Positions 24,550-33,778 of a DNA stretch of 64,000 bases are shown one piece after another. The position numbers and the translations under genes are program-made. The notes below the pieces were generated by a model. That model did no database searches. It was given only the letters and a program-made list of their open reading frames with translations, and had not been told where the DNA came from. The stretch spans positions 62,001 to 126,000 of the forward strand of contig NZ_JAKSYH010000260.1 in NCBI RefSeq assembly GCF_022829295.1. The letters are read 5' to 3'. Numbering within the stretch: the stretch's first letter is position 1; each line of letters begins with the position of its first letter. This DNA is from Methylobacterium sp. J-088 (GTDB lineage: Bacteria > Pseudomonadota > Alphaproteobacteria > Rhizobiales > Beijerinckiaceae).

Positions 24550-27369
24550 ATGCTGGGTCTGACCTTCGCCGCCCCGCTCGCCCTTGCCGCCCTGATCGGC
24601 CTGCCAGCCCTGTGGTTCCTGCTGCGGGTGACCCCGCCGCGCCCGCGGCGGATCAACTTCCCGCCGCTCAAGCTCGTGGCCGACCTGATCCCGCAGCGGC
24701 AGACGCCTGCGCGCACGCCGCCTTGGCTGCTGATCCTACGCCTGCTGATCGCCGCCGCCCTGATCCTGGCAGTGGCGGGCCCGGTCTGGAATGCCGGCGG
24801 CGTCGGAGCTGGCGGCGGCCGAAGCGCGCTCCTCGTGCTCCTCGATAACGGCTTCCCCGCCGCCCACGACTGGCGCGACCGGCTGCGTGTCGCCACCGAC
24901 GCCGTAGAGGGCGCCGCCCGCGACGGCCGGCCGGTGGCGGTGATCGGGCTCGCTGACGCCCCCGCGGCGTTCGAGGCGAAGACTCCGGTCGCGGCCCTGG
25001 AACGATTGCGCGCCCTGGCGCCCCGCCCGACCCTGCCCACCCGCGACGCGCATCTCGCCACGATCGAGACCTTCCTCGACAAGAACCGGGGTGCCGGCCT
25101 CGTCTGGATCAGCGACGGCGTCGCCGGGGCGGAGGATACGCGCTTTGCCAAGGGGCTCGTGGACCTCGCCGGCGACAAGGGTGCCGCGCTCACCGTGCTG
25201 CGGGCCGACCGGCCGCCGGCCCTGGCCCTCACCGCCACGGAGAATGCGGGCAAGCTCGTCACCCATGCCCTGCGGGCGGTTCCGAACGGGCGCGATTCCG
25301 GCGTGATCCGGGCACTCGACCAGAAGGGCTTGCCGCTCGCCGAACGCGATTTCACCTTCGCGGCCGACGCCACCGAAACGGAGGCCACCTTCGAGCTGCC
25401 AGTCGAACTGCGCAACAGCATCAGCCGGTTGGAAATCGCGGGCGAGCGCTCGGCCGGCGCCGTTGTGCTGCAGGACGAGCGCGGCAAGCGGAGGCGGGTC
25501 GGGCTCGTGTTCGGCGGCACCCTGGATCAGGCCCAACCCCTTCTGGCGCCCACCTACTACCTCGCCCGGGCACTCCAGCCGTTCGCGGACGTGCAGGAGC
25601 CCCGCGGGGCCAAGGGCACGGCGGAGTCGATCAACCAGCTCCTCGACAATCAGGTCTCGGTCCTCGTGCTGGCCGATGTCGGGGCGCTGGATGAGAAGAC
25701 CACCGCGCGGATCGAGAGTTTCGTGAGGGAGGGCGGGATGCTCCTGCGCTTCGCCGGCCCGCGCCTCGCGGCCGGCAGCGATCCGCTGGTGCCGGTGCGG
25801 CTGCGCCGGGGCGGCCGGACGCTCGGCGGCAACCTGTCCTGGGACAGCCCAAAGACGCTCGCGCCGTTCCCGCCCGAGAGCCCGTTCGCCGGCCTGACGC
25901 CGCCGGCCGATATCGGCGTGCGCCGCCAGATCCTCGCCGAGCCCGACGGCGACCTGCCGAACCGAACCTGGGCCTCGCTCCAGGACGGTACCCCGATCGT
26001 CACTGCGCAGAAGCGTGGCCAGGGCACGATCGTGCTGTTCCACGTCACCGCCGACACGACATGGTCGAACCTGCCGCTCTCCGGCCTGTTCATCGACATG
26101 CTCCGGCGGGTGGTCGCCCTGGCCGGCGCCGCGGCGCCGGCTCAGGGCGAAGTACCGCGTGCGGCCGCCCCGGTCCTCGCCCCGCGGGTGACGCTGGACG
26201 GGTTCGGGGCGCTGGGCTCACCACCGGCCTCGGCCACGGCGGTATCGGCCGATTACGCCGACCTGGCGACCCTTGAGCATCCGCCGGGCTTCTACGGCCC
26301 GCCGGACGGAGGCATCAGTGTGAACGCCCTCAAGCCCGACGACCGGCTGAAGCCCCTCGATACCGCCGCCCTCGATGGCGCCCGGTTCGGCACGCTCGCC
26401 GGGGCCGAAACCGTCGATCTGCGCCCCAGCCTGTTCACCCTGGCGCTGCTGCTGCTGGCCCTCGACACCCTGGCGGGCCTCTGGCTCGGCGGGTTCCTGG
26501 GCCGCGGCGGCCTCGTGTCCCGCCTGCGCGGACGCCCGGCTGTGCTGGCGCTCGCGGGCGTCGTCCTGCTCGCGACCCTGCCGGCCGTGCCCGTTCGTGC
26601 TGAGGAGCCGGCGGTCAATCGGCCGAACGGCACCGAGTCGGCCCTCGTCACGCGGCTCGCCTACGTGATCACGGGCGACGCCGCCGTCGACGAGGCCAGC
26701 CGCACCGGCCTCACCGGCCTGACCCAGATGCTCGCTACCCGAACAGCCCTGGAGCCGGGCGAGCCAGCCGGCATCGACCCCGCCAAGGACGAACTGGCCT
26801 TCTACCCGCTGATCTACTGGCCGATCGCGCCGAACCGGCCGCAGCCCTCCGAGATCGCGATCCGCAAGATCGACGCGTTCATGCGCAACGGCGGCACCAT
26901 CCTGTTCGACACGCGCGATGCGCTGACCGCCCGGCCGGGCGGGCCGCCCTCCCCCGAGGCGACGTATCTCCGCACGATGCTGGCGACGCTCGAAGTGCCG
27001 GAGCTGGAGCCGGTGCCGCTCGACCACGTGCTCACCAAGGCGTTCTACCTCGTGGACAGCTTTCCGGGCCGCTACGCCACCGGCCAGACCTGGGTCGAGG
27101 CCCTGCCGCCGGCCGCCGAGGGTGCCGAGCGCCGCCCGGCCCGGGCCGGCGACGGGGTGAGCCCGATCGTCATCACCAGCAATGACCTCGCCGCCGCCTG
27201 GGCAGTCGGGCGTCGCGGCGAGCCGCTCTACCCGGTGGTGGGCGGCGACCAGCGCCAGCGCGAGATGGCATTCCGGGGTGGGGTGAACATCGTGATGTAC
27301 ACGCTCACCGGCAACTACAAGGCGGATCAAGTACACGTGCCCGCGTTGCTGGAGCGGCTGGGGCAGTGA
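24550..27369 (+). CDS. DUF4159 / BatA-like membrane protein
   Basis: This 939-aa protein opens with a BatA-type N-terminus: membrane helices at about 3-26 and 58-80 around PPRPRRINFPPLKL. A degenerate VWA-like domain follows, with LLDNGF in place of the metal site. Next come a class I glutamine-amidotransferase-like segment (residues 330-530), helices at 625-650 and 665-685, and a C-terminal DUF4159 domain (FYPLIYWPIAPNRP). It is anchored in the inner membrane with large soluble domains. It starts 7 nt after the DUF58 gene, so the two are coupled. The function is unknown. Confidence 0.88.
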   Translation: MLGLTFAAPLALAALIGLPALWFLLRVTPPRPRRINFPPLKLVADLIPQRQTPARTPPWLLILRLLIAAALILAVAGPVWNAGGVGAGGGRSALLVLLDNGFPAAHDWRDRLRVATDAVEGAARDGRPVAVIGLADAPAAFEAKTPVAALERLRALAPRPTLPTRDAHLATIETFLDKNRGAGLVWISDGVAGAEDTRFAKGLVDLAGDKGAALTVLRADRPPALALTATENAGKLVTHALRAVPNGRDSGVIRALDQKGLPLAERDFTFAADATETEATFELPVELRNSISRLEIAGERSAGAVVLQDERGKRRRVGLVFGGTLDQAQPLLAPTYYLARALQPFADVQEPRGAKGTAESINQLLDNQVSVLVLADVGALDEKTTARIESFVREGGMLLRFAGPRLAAGSDPLVPVRLRRGGRTLGGNLSWDSPKTLAPFPPESPFAGLTPPADIGVRRQILAEPDGDLPNRTWASLQDGTPIVTAQKRGQGTIVLFHVTADTTWSNLPLSGLFIDMLRRVVALAGAAAPAQGEVPRAAAPVLAPRVTLDGFGALGSPPASATAVSADYADLATLEHPPGFYGPPDGGISVNALKPDDRLKPLDTAALDGARFGTLAGAETVDLRPSLFTLALLLLALDTLAGLWLGGFLGRGGLVSRLRGRPAVLALAGVVLLATLPAVPVRAEEPAVNRPNGTESALVTRLAYVITGDAAVDEASRTGLTGLTQMLATRTALEPGEPAGIDPAKDELAFYPLIYWPIAPNRPQPSEIAIRKIDAFMRNGGTILFDTRDALTARPGGPPSPEATYLRTMLATLEVPELEPVPLDHVLTKAFYLVDSFPGRYATGQTWVEALPPAAEGAERRPARAGDGVSPIVITSNDLAAAWAVGRRGEPLYPVVGGDQRQREMAFRGGVNIVMYTLTGNYKADQVHVPALLERLGQ

Positions 27370-27403
27370 GTTTTTTTCGTGATGCCGCGCGCAACGCCGC
27401 TCC

Positions 27404-27584
27404 CCCTCCCCCCTCTGCGGGGGAGGGTGGCCCCCGAAGGGGGTCGGGCCGGGACGAAGTCCCGCAAGAGGGGCAGCGCGACGAGTCAGGATCTGACGCC
27501 CATCGCGACCCTTCCGGCAGCGTCGCTCCCCTCACCCGACCCGGCCTGACGGCCGGGCCACCCTCCCCCGCAGAGGGGGGAGGG
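27404..27584. mobile_element. Miniature inverted-repeat element, family 2, copy A
   Basis: The 181-bp element is bounded by perfect 29-bp terminal inverted repeats (27404-27432 and 27556-27584), each opening CCCTCCCCCCTCTGCGGGGG on its own strand. The interior carries further inverted pairs (CGGGACGAAGTCCCG and GGCCTGACGGCC) and no gene. It sits between the DUF4159 gene and the VWA-like gene of the same operon. Its right end (GGGGGGAGGG) is 14 nt from the next start codon. Confidence 0.8.
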
Positions 27585-27598
27585 ATCGATGGTGCCCC

Positions 27599-29683
27599 AT
27601 GCTGAGCCTCAGCTTCACCCCCCTCCTGCCCTGGCCGGCCATCGCCGTGCTGGGTGTGATCGTCGCCGTCCTGGCGGTGTTCGCCGTGCTGGCCCGGGGC
27701 CGCACCGCCCTGCTGCGCGTCGTCGTCCTGGCCTTGGTGCTCGCGGCGCTGACCAACCCGGCCCTGGTCCGCGAGGACCGCGAGCCCGTGAAGGACATCG
27801 CGGCGATCGTTGTCGACCGATCCGGCTCGCAGGCGCTCGGCGACCGGCCGCAGATGACCGATGCGGTCAGGGCCGAATTGCAGCGCCGCTTCGGGGCCTT
27901 GTCCAACATCGAGACCCGGTTCATCGACGTGCCGGACGCCAAGGACGGCGACGACGGCACCAAGCTGTTCACGGCGTTGGGCCAGGCGCTCGCAGACGTG
28001 CCGCCTGAGCGCTTGGCCGGCATCGTGATGCTCACGGACGGCGTAGTCCACGACATCCCGACCGCGATGGCCCAGCTCGGCATCAAGGCGCCGCTGCACG
28101 TCCTCGTCACCGGCCATCCCGATGAGCGCGACCGGCAGATCAAGCTGCTGGAGGCGCCCCGCTTCGGCATCGTCGGCAAGGATCTGACCATCCGCGCCGA
28201 GGTCATGGAGCGCGGCGGCACCGGCCACGCGGTCGTCACCATACGGCGCGACGGCGAGGAGATCGGCCGGCGGGACGTCGCCTCCGACAAGCCGTTCTCG
28301 CTGACAACCCGGATCGAGCACGGCGGCCCGAACGTCGTGGAGATCGAGGTCGAGCCGCTGCCGGGCGAGCTGACCAACGTCAACAACCGCGCGGTGCTGC
28401 CGATCGAGGGCATCCGCGAGAAGCTGCGCGTGCTCCTCGTCTCCGGCGAGCCCCACCAGGGCGAGCGGACGTGGCGCAACCTGCTGAAGTCCGACGCCAA
28501 CGTCGACCTCGTCCACTTCACCATCCTGCGCCCGCCGGAGAAGCAGGACGGCACGCCGATCTCGGAACTCTCCCTGATCGCTTTCCCGACGCGTGAGCTG
28601 TTCGTCCAGAAGATCAAGGATTTCGACCTGATCATCTTCGACCGCTACGCCAACCAGAGCGTGCTGCCACAGGCCTATTTCGACAACATCGTCCGCTATG
28701 TCCGGGAGGGCGGCGCCCTGCTCATCGCCGCCGGCCCCGAATTCGCCGGCCCGGCGAGCCTCGCCCGCACCCGGCTCGCCGGCATCCTGCCGGGCGATCC
28801 CGACGGGCGCGTGGTGGAAAAGCCCTACAAGGCGACGCCGACCCAGGTCGGCCAGCGCCACCCGGTGACCCGCGCCCTACCGGGCTCGGACGCGAACCCG
28901 CCCGCCTGGGGCGACTGGCTGCGGATCATCGAGGCCCGCACCCGCCCCGGGATCCAGCCGATCCTGTCGGGCGCAGAGGGGCTGCCGCTCCTTGCCCTCT
29001 CGCGCGAGGACAAGGGCCGCGTCGCTCTGCTGCTGTCGGACCATGCCTGGCTCTGGGCCCGGGGCTACCAGGAGGGCGGCCCCTATCTCGACCTGCTGCG
29101 CCGCCTCGGCCACTGGCTGATGAAGGAGCCGGCCCTCGAAGAGGAAGCGCTGCGCGCCCAGATGACCGGACACGGACGCGAGGTCCGGGTCGAGCGCCAG
29201 ACCATGGCGGATCAGGCCGAGCCGGTCACCGTCACGGGGCCGACCGGCAAGGTGACGACCCTGACGCTCAAGCCCCAGGAACCGGGCCTCTTCACCGCAA
29301 CCTTCGATGCCGAAAGCCTCGGACTGCACACCCTGCGGTCCGGGAACCTCGTGGCATTCGTGAGTGTCGGCCCGGCCAATCCCCGCGAGCTCGCCGACGT
29401 ATTCAGCGACACCGAGCGGCTGAAGCCGGTGGCGGACGGTTCGGGGGGGTCGATCCGCCGCGTCGCCGGGTCGGGGGGCGCCGTCGAGGTGCCGCGCCTC
29501 GCGGTCGTACGCGGCGGACGGCTCTCGGGCGCGGACTGGATCGGCTTCCGACCCAGCGACAGCGCCAACATCCGCGGCGTCGAAGTCTACCCGCTTGCGC
29601 TCGGCCTCGCAGCCCTGGCGGCCCTGGCCGCGGCCCTGCTCGCCATGTGGCTGGTGGAGGGGCGGCGGGGCCGGGCCGCGTGA
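27599..29683 (+). CDS. VWA-like / glutamine-amidotransferase-like membrane protein
   Basis: This 694-aa protein has membrane helices at about residues 10-33, 37-53 and 665-688. A VWA-like stretch begins AAIVVDRSGSQALG (D-x-S-x-S metal site) and a glutamine-amidotransferase-like fold lies in the middle (LLVSGEPHQGERTWRN, DLIIFDRYANQSV, VREGGALLIAAGPEF). It matches the large membrane component that ends MoxR-DUF58-BatA-type clusters. The start at 27599 is preceded only by the purine-rich right end of the inserted repeat, so its translation signal now comes from that element. Confidence 0.85.
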   Translation: MLSLSFTPLLPWPAIAVLGVIVAVLAVFAVLARGRTALLRVVVLALVLAALTNPALVREDREPVKDIAAIVVDRSGSQALGDRPQMTDAVRAELQRRFGALSNIETRFIDVPDAKDGDDGTKLFTALGQALADVPPERLAGIVMLTDGVVHDIPTAMAQLGIKAPLHVLVTGHPDERDRQIKLLEAPRFGIVGKDLTIRAEVMERGGTGHAVVTIRRDGEEIGRRDVASDKPFSLTTRIEHGGPNVVEIEVEPLPGELTNVNNRAVLPIEGIREKLRVLLVSGEPHQGERTWRNLLKSDANVDLVHFTILRPPEKQDGTPISELSLIAFPTRELFVQKIKDFDLIIFDRYANQSVLPQAYFDNIVRYVREGGALLIAAGPEFAGPASLARTRLAGILPGDPDGRVVEKPYKATPTQVGQRHPVTRALPGSDANPPAWGDWLRIIEARTRPGIQPILSGAEGLPLLALSREDKGRVALLLSDHAWLWARGYQEGGPYLDLLRRLGHWLMKEPALEEEALRAQMTGHGREVRVERQTMADQAEPVTVTGPTGKVTTLTLKPQEPGLFTATFDAESLGLHTLRSGNLVAFVSVGPANPRELADVFSDTERLKPVADGSGGSIRRVAGSGGAVEVPRLAVVRGGRLSGADWIGFRPSDSANIRGVEVYPLALGLAALAALAAALLAMWLVEGRRGRAA

Positions 29684-30010
29684 GGCAGCTGTCGCGCGTT
29701 ATCGGCGGATCCCCTCCCCCTTCTGCGGGGGAGGATGGGCCGGCCGTCAGGCCGGGTCGGGAAAGGGGAACCAGCGTTCAGGAATGGGCGCAGCCTTCAT
29801 GAAGGCCAGCGTTTCATCCGGCACCGTCGCTCCCCTTCTCCCGCCCCCTCCGGGGGCCACCCTCCCTTGCAGAGGGGGAAGGGAGAACCCACGCGTTGTC
29901 CTGCAATGCGGTGCGTGCGCAAGCGCTCGACGCCCGGGGCACGTCCAGCCTATGAGCCTCGCTGACCGCCCGCGACCCACGCCGATCCTAACACCGGAGA
30001 CAGCCTGCCC
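29684..30010. other. Intergenic region holding family-2 repeat copy B
   Basis: Apart from the repeat at 29711-29883 these 327 nt contain no supported gene. The 127 nt after the repeat should carry the promoter and ribosome-binding site of the yejA-like operon; ACCGGAGAC about 15 nt before the GTG start is the only likely SD. Confidence 0.5.
29711..29883. mobile_element. Miniature inverted-repeat element, family 2, copy B (degenerate)
   Basis: This copy keeps both arms (CCCTCCCCCTTCTGCGGGGG on the left; the complementary arm ends at 29883) but with several substitutions. It also has a different interior containing TTCATGAAGGCC. It follows the last gene of the MoxR block. Confidence 0.7.
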
Positions 30011-31924
30011 GTGACTGCGCAGACCGTGACTGGACGCCTCCTCGCCGCGACGCTCCTCGTCGCCTGCCTGCAGCTCGCTCCCGCCGCTGCGCAGGAACCG
30101 GCCGCTATGCCGTCCGATCCGCCCTCAATACCCGCCGCGACCGGCCAGTGGACCCATGCGCTGACGCTGATGGGCCAGCCGAAATACGGGCCCGATTTCA
30201 GGCATTTCGACTATGCCGACCCCGCCGCCCCCAAGGGCGGGATGGTCCGCCTCGGGACTCAGGGCGGGTTCGACAACTTCAACATCATCGTGTCCGGCCT
30301 GAAGGGCGATCTCGAGAACGGCATCCAGCAGATCTACGATCCGCTGATGACCCAGTCGTCCGACGAGCCATTCACTTCCTACGGACTGATCGCCGAAGCG
30401 GTGCGGGTGGCACCCGATCTCGGCTCGGTCTCCTATCGCCTGCGCGAGAACGCCCGCTGGCACGACGGCATGCCGATTACCCCCGAGGACGTGGTCTGGT
30501 CCTTCGACATCCTGAAGGCCAACAGCCCGTTCTACGCGGCCTATTACCAGACGGTGGCGAAGGCCGAGGCGACCGGGCCGCACGAGGTGACCTTCACCTT
30601 CTCGGAGACCGGCAATCGCGAGCTACCGCAGGTGATCGGGCAATTGCGAATCCTGCCCAAACACTGGTGGATGGCCAAGGACGCCAACGGCAAGCAACGC
30701 AATCCGACCGAGACCACGCTCGAGCCGCCGCTCGGCTCCGGTCCCTACCGGCTGGCCAAGTTCGATCCCGGCCGCAGCGCCACCTACAGCCGCGTGCCCG
30801 ACTACTGGGGCAAGGACCTGCCGGCCAATGCCGGGCACTACAACTTCGACACCGAGCGCTTCGAGTATTTTCGCGACGGGACCGTGCTGGTCGAGGCGCT
30901 GAAGGGCGATCTCTACGATTTCCGCAACGAGAACATCGCCCGGAACTGGGCCACCGCCTACGACGATTTCCCGGCCGTGAAGGAGGGCCGCCTGATCAAG
31001 GAGGCCTTCCCCGACCGGGGCATGGGCATCATGCAGGCCTTCGTGTTCAACACCCGGAAGGACAAGTTCAAGGATCCGCGCGTGCGCCGGGCCTTCAACC
31101 TCGCGATGAACTACGAGGAGATGAACAAGGCCCTGTTCTACGGGCTCTATAACCGCATCAACTCCTACTTCTTCGGCTCGGAGCTGGCCTCCTCCGGCCT
31201 GCCGGAGGGCGACGAGAAGGCGATCCTCGAGAGCGTCAAGGACAAGATCCCGGCGTCGGTCTTCACCACGCCCTACACCAACCCGGTGAACGACGGCCCG
31301 GAGGCCGTGCGCAAGAACCTGCGCGAGGCGGTCGGCCTGCTGCGCGAGGCGGGCTACGAGCAGCGCGGCGGCAAGATGGTCAACAAGGCGACCGGCGAGC
31401 CGCTCACCGTCGAGTTCCTGGAATTCCAGAACACCTTCGAGCGGGTGATCCTGCCCTTCTCGGCGCAGCTGAAGCTGATCGGGATCGACGCCACCCTGCG
31501 GGTGATCGACCCGGCGCAGTATCAAAACCGGATCCGCAACTTCGACTTCGAGATCACCACGTCGAACTGGGGCGAGTCGCTCTCCCCCGGCAACGAGCAG
31601 CGGGAATACTGGGGCTCGGCGGCGGCCGACAAGACTGGTTCGCGCAACCTGATCGGCATCAAGGATCCCGGGATCGACGCGCTGATCGAGAAGGTTATTT
31701 TTGCGAAAGACCGGCCGACCGTTATCGCCGCCACCCGGGCGCTCGACCGGGTGCTGCTCGCCCACGATTACGTCGTGCCGCAATGGTCCTCGAACCAGCA
31801 GCGGACCCTGCGCTGGAACCGGTTCGGCCACCCGGCGATCCTGCCGCTCTACGCCAGCTCCGGCTTCCCGACGACGTGGTGGTACGATCAGGCGCTCGCA
31901 GCCAAGACCGGGGCGCCCCGTTGA
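30011..31924 (+). CDS. Extracellular solute-binding protein family 5 (YejA-like), first copy
   Basis: This 637-aa periplasmic binding protein has a signal peptide ending near residue 27 (APAAAQEP). The SBP_bac_5 fold is marked by YAEP-like DYADPAAPKGGMVRLGTQGGFDN and ARWHDGMPITPEDVVWSFD. The layout is that of YejA, the receptor of a microcin C/oligopeptide ABC importer. The start is GTG at 30011, with GGAGAC at 12 bases. The stop overlaps the next start (TTGA). Confidence 0.9.
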   Translation: MTAQTVTGRLLAATLLVACLQLAPAAAQEPAAMPSDPPSIPAATGQWTHALTLMGQPKYGPDFRHFDYADPAAPKGGMVRLGTQGGFDNFNIIVSGLKGDLENGIQQIYDPLMTQSSDEPFTSYGLIAEAVRVAPDLGSVSYRLRENARWHDGMPITPEDVVWSFDILKANSPFYAAYYQTVAKAEATGPHEVTFTFSETGNRELPQVIGQLRILPKHWWMAKDANGKQRNPTETTLEPPLGSGPYRLAKFDPGRSATYSRVPDYWGKDLPANAGHYNFDTERFEYFRDGTVLVEALKGDLYDFRNENIARNWATAYDDFPAVKEGRLIKEAFPDRGMGIMQAFVFNTRKDKFKDPRVRRAFNLAMNYEEMNKALFYGLYNRINSYFFGSELASSGLPEGDEKAILESVKDKIPASVFTTPYTNPVNDGPEAVRKNLREAVGLLREAGYEQRGGKMVNKATGEPLTVEFLEFQNTFERVILPFSAQLKLIGIDATLRVIDPAQYQNRIRNFDFEITTSNWGESLSPGNEQREYWGSAAADKTGSRNLIGIKDPGIDALIEKVIFAKDRPTVIAATRALDRVLLAHDYVVPQWSSNQQRTLRWNRFGHPAILPLYASSGFPTTWWYDQALAAKTGAPR

Positions 31925-33774
31925 CGGGCCGCCGCTGGGCACCCACTCGGCGCGGCGTCGTCTGCGGCGCCGGCGCCCTCGTGCTGACCCGGCCGGTGAT
32001 GGCCGAGGAGGCGGAGCGCCACGGCCTCTCGAGCTTCGGCGAGTTGAAATATCCGCCCGCCTTCGAGCATTTCGACTACGTGAACCCGATCGCCCCGCGC
32101 GGAGGCCGCTTCTCGGCGACGCTCTCCGGCACGACCGGCAACCAGGCGTTCAACACCTTCAACACGCTCAACATCTTCGTGCTGCGCGGCGAAGGCGCCG
32201 CCGGCATGACTCTGACCTTCGACAGCCTGATGGTCCGGGCCCTCGATGAGCCGGATGCGATTTACGGCCTGCTGGCGCGCGCCGTTACGGTCAGCCCGGA
32301 CGGGTTGACCTACACGTTCTGGCTGCGCCCACAGGCCCGGTTCCATGACGGCTCGCGGCTCACTGCGCGGGATGCCGCCTTCAGCCTCAAGCTGTTGCGC
32401 GACAAGGGCCACCCGGAGATCTCCGAGGTCATTCGCCCGATGACGGACGCCCGGGCGGAGGGCGACGACCGTCTCATCGTGACCTTCGAGACCGGCCGAG
32501 CCCGGGACCTGCCGCTGTTCGTGGCGCAGCTGCCGATCTTCTCCGCGGCCTATTACGGCGCCCGCGACTTCGAGGCCTCGACCCTGGAACCGCCGCTCGG
32601 CTCAGGCCCCTACCGGGTCGGCACGGTCGATGTCGGCCGCTCCATTGGGCTGGAGCGGGTACAGGATTACTGGGCCGCCGACCTCCCGGTGAATGTCGGC
32701 CAGAACAATTTCGACACGATCCGCTACGAGTATTTCCGCGATCGCACCGTGGCGTTCGAGGCGTTCAAGAGCGGCGCCTTCACGTTCCGGGAGGAATTCA
32801 CCGCCCGGGTCTGGGCCACCGGCTACGACTTCCCGGCTCGCGCCGAGGGCCGCGTGACTCTCGAGACCGTTCCCGACGCGCGGCCAAGCGGCACCCAAGG
32901 TTGGTGGATCAACACCCGCCGGGACGCGTTCCGCGATCCGCGGGTGCGCGAGGCGATCGGCCTGTGTTTCGACTTCGAATGGTCGAACCGCAACCTGATG
33001 TACGGCGCCTACACGCGCGCCGCCTCGTACTTCGAGAACTCCGACCTCAAGGCGACAGGCAAGCCCTCGGCCGCGGAACTCGCCCTGCTGGAGCCGCTGA
33101 AGGACTTGCCCCCGGAGGTGTTCGGCGAGGCCTGGACGCCGCCGGTCTCGGATGGGTCCGGCCAGGACCGGGCACTGCTCAAGCGTGCCGACGCGCTGCT
33201 GCGGGAGGCAGGCTGCACGCGCTCCGGCGGCAGCCTCCTGCTGCCCGGCGGACGTCCGCTGACGATCGAGTTCCTGGACGACGATCCGGTCTTCGATGCG
33301 GTGACGCAGCCGTTCATCCGCAACCTCGGGCTGCTCGGCATCAAGGCCAGCCTGCGCGTGGTCGATCCTTCGCAATACCAGGCCCGGCTCAAGGATTTCG
33401 ACTTCGACATCACGCCGCGCCGCTACAGCAGCGGCCCGACACCCGGCGCGGAGCTGCGCGAGACCTACGGCTCCCGTGCGGCCAAGACGGCGGGCTCGAA
33501 CAATCTGTCGGGGATCGCGGATCCCGCCATCGATGCGCTCCTCACCGCCATTGCCGACGCCAAGTCCCGGGCGGATCTGACCGCCGCCTGTCGGGCCCTC
33601 GACCGGGTGCTGCGCGCCGGGCGCTACTGGGTGCCGATGTGGTACGCCTCGACCCACCGCCTCGCCCTTTGGGACGTCTACGGCCGCCCAACGAACCCGC
33701 CGAAATACGACCTCGGCGCGCCGTCCACGTGGTGGTTCGACGCCGACAAGGCCAAGCGAATCGGGCGGGAATGA
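31921..33774 (+). CDS. Extracellular solute-binding protein family 5 (YejA-like), second copy
   Basis: This 617-aa paralogue of the preceding protein shares PPAFEHFDYVNPIAPRGGRF, ARFHDGSRLTARDAAFS and LEPPLGSGPYRVG. A twin-arginine-like leader (RRGVVCGAGALVLTR) ends at about residue 28. The only good start is TTG at 31921, overlapping the previous stop by three bases, so translation is coupled. Two tandem YejA genes before yejB occur in other Rhizobiales. The pair may differ in peptide preference. Confidence 0.88.
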   Translation: MTGRRWAPTRRGVVCGAGALVLTRPVMAEEAERHGLSSFGELKYPPAFEHFDYVNPIAPRGGRFSATLSGTTGNQAFNTFNTLNIFVLRGEGAAGMTLTFDSLMVRALDEPDAIYGLLARAVTVSPDGLTYTFWLRPQARFHDGSRLTARDAAFSLKLLRDKGHPEISEVIRPMTDARAEGDDRLIVTFETGRARDLPLFVAQLPIFSAAYYGARDFEASTLEPPLGSGPYRVGTVDVGRSIGLERVQDYWAADLPVNVGQNNFDTIRYEYFRDRTVAFEAFKSGAFTFREEFTARVWATGYDFPARAEGRVTLETVPDARPSGTQGWWINTRRDAFRDPRVREAIGLCFDFEWSNRNLMYGAYTRAASYFENSDLKATGKPSAAELALLEPLKDLPPEVFGEAWTPPVSDGSGQDRALLKRADALLREAGCTRSGGSLLLPGGRPLTIEFLDDDPVFDAVTQPFIRNLGLLGIKASLRVVDPSQYQARLKDFDFDITPRRYSSGPTPGAELRETYGSRAAKTAGSNNLSGIADPAIDALLTAIADAKSRADLTAACRALDRVLRAGRYWVPMWYASTHRLALWDVYGRPTNPPKYDLGAPSTWWFDADKAKRIGRE

Positions 33775-33778
33775 CGCG

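Noticed and set aside
22908-25520. Long minus-strand open frame (870 aa) opposite the MoxR, DUF58 and DUF4159 genes
   Set aside because: The plus-strand genes have clear motifs and start signals, while this frame is a low-complexity Ser/Arg/Ala shadow.
27404-27584. Possible CRISPR-like repeat
   Set aside because: The two 29-bp copies are inverted, not direct, and there are no regularly spaced repeat units or cas genes.
22523-29683. Identification as the mxaRSACKL methanol dehydrogenase maturation genes
   Set aside because: There are no mxaF, mxaJ, mxaG or mxaI genes nearby, and the DUF4159 and VWA-like proteins differ from MxaA/C/K/L. Only the MoxR-DUF58 pair is shared.
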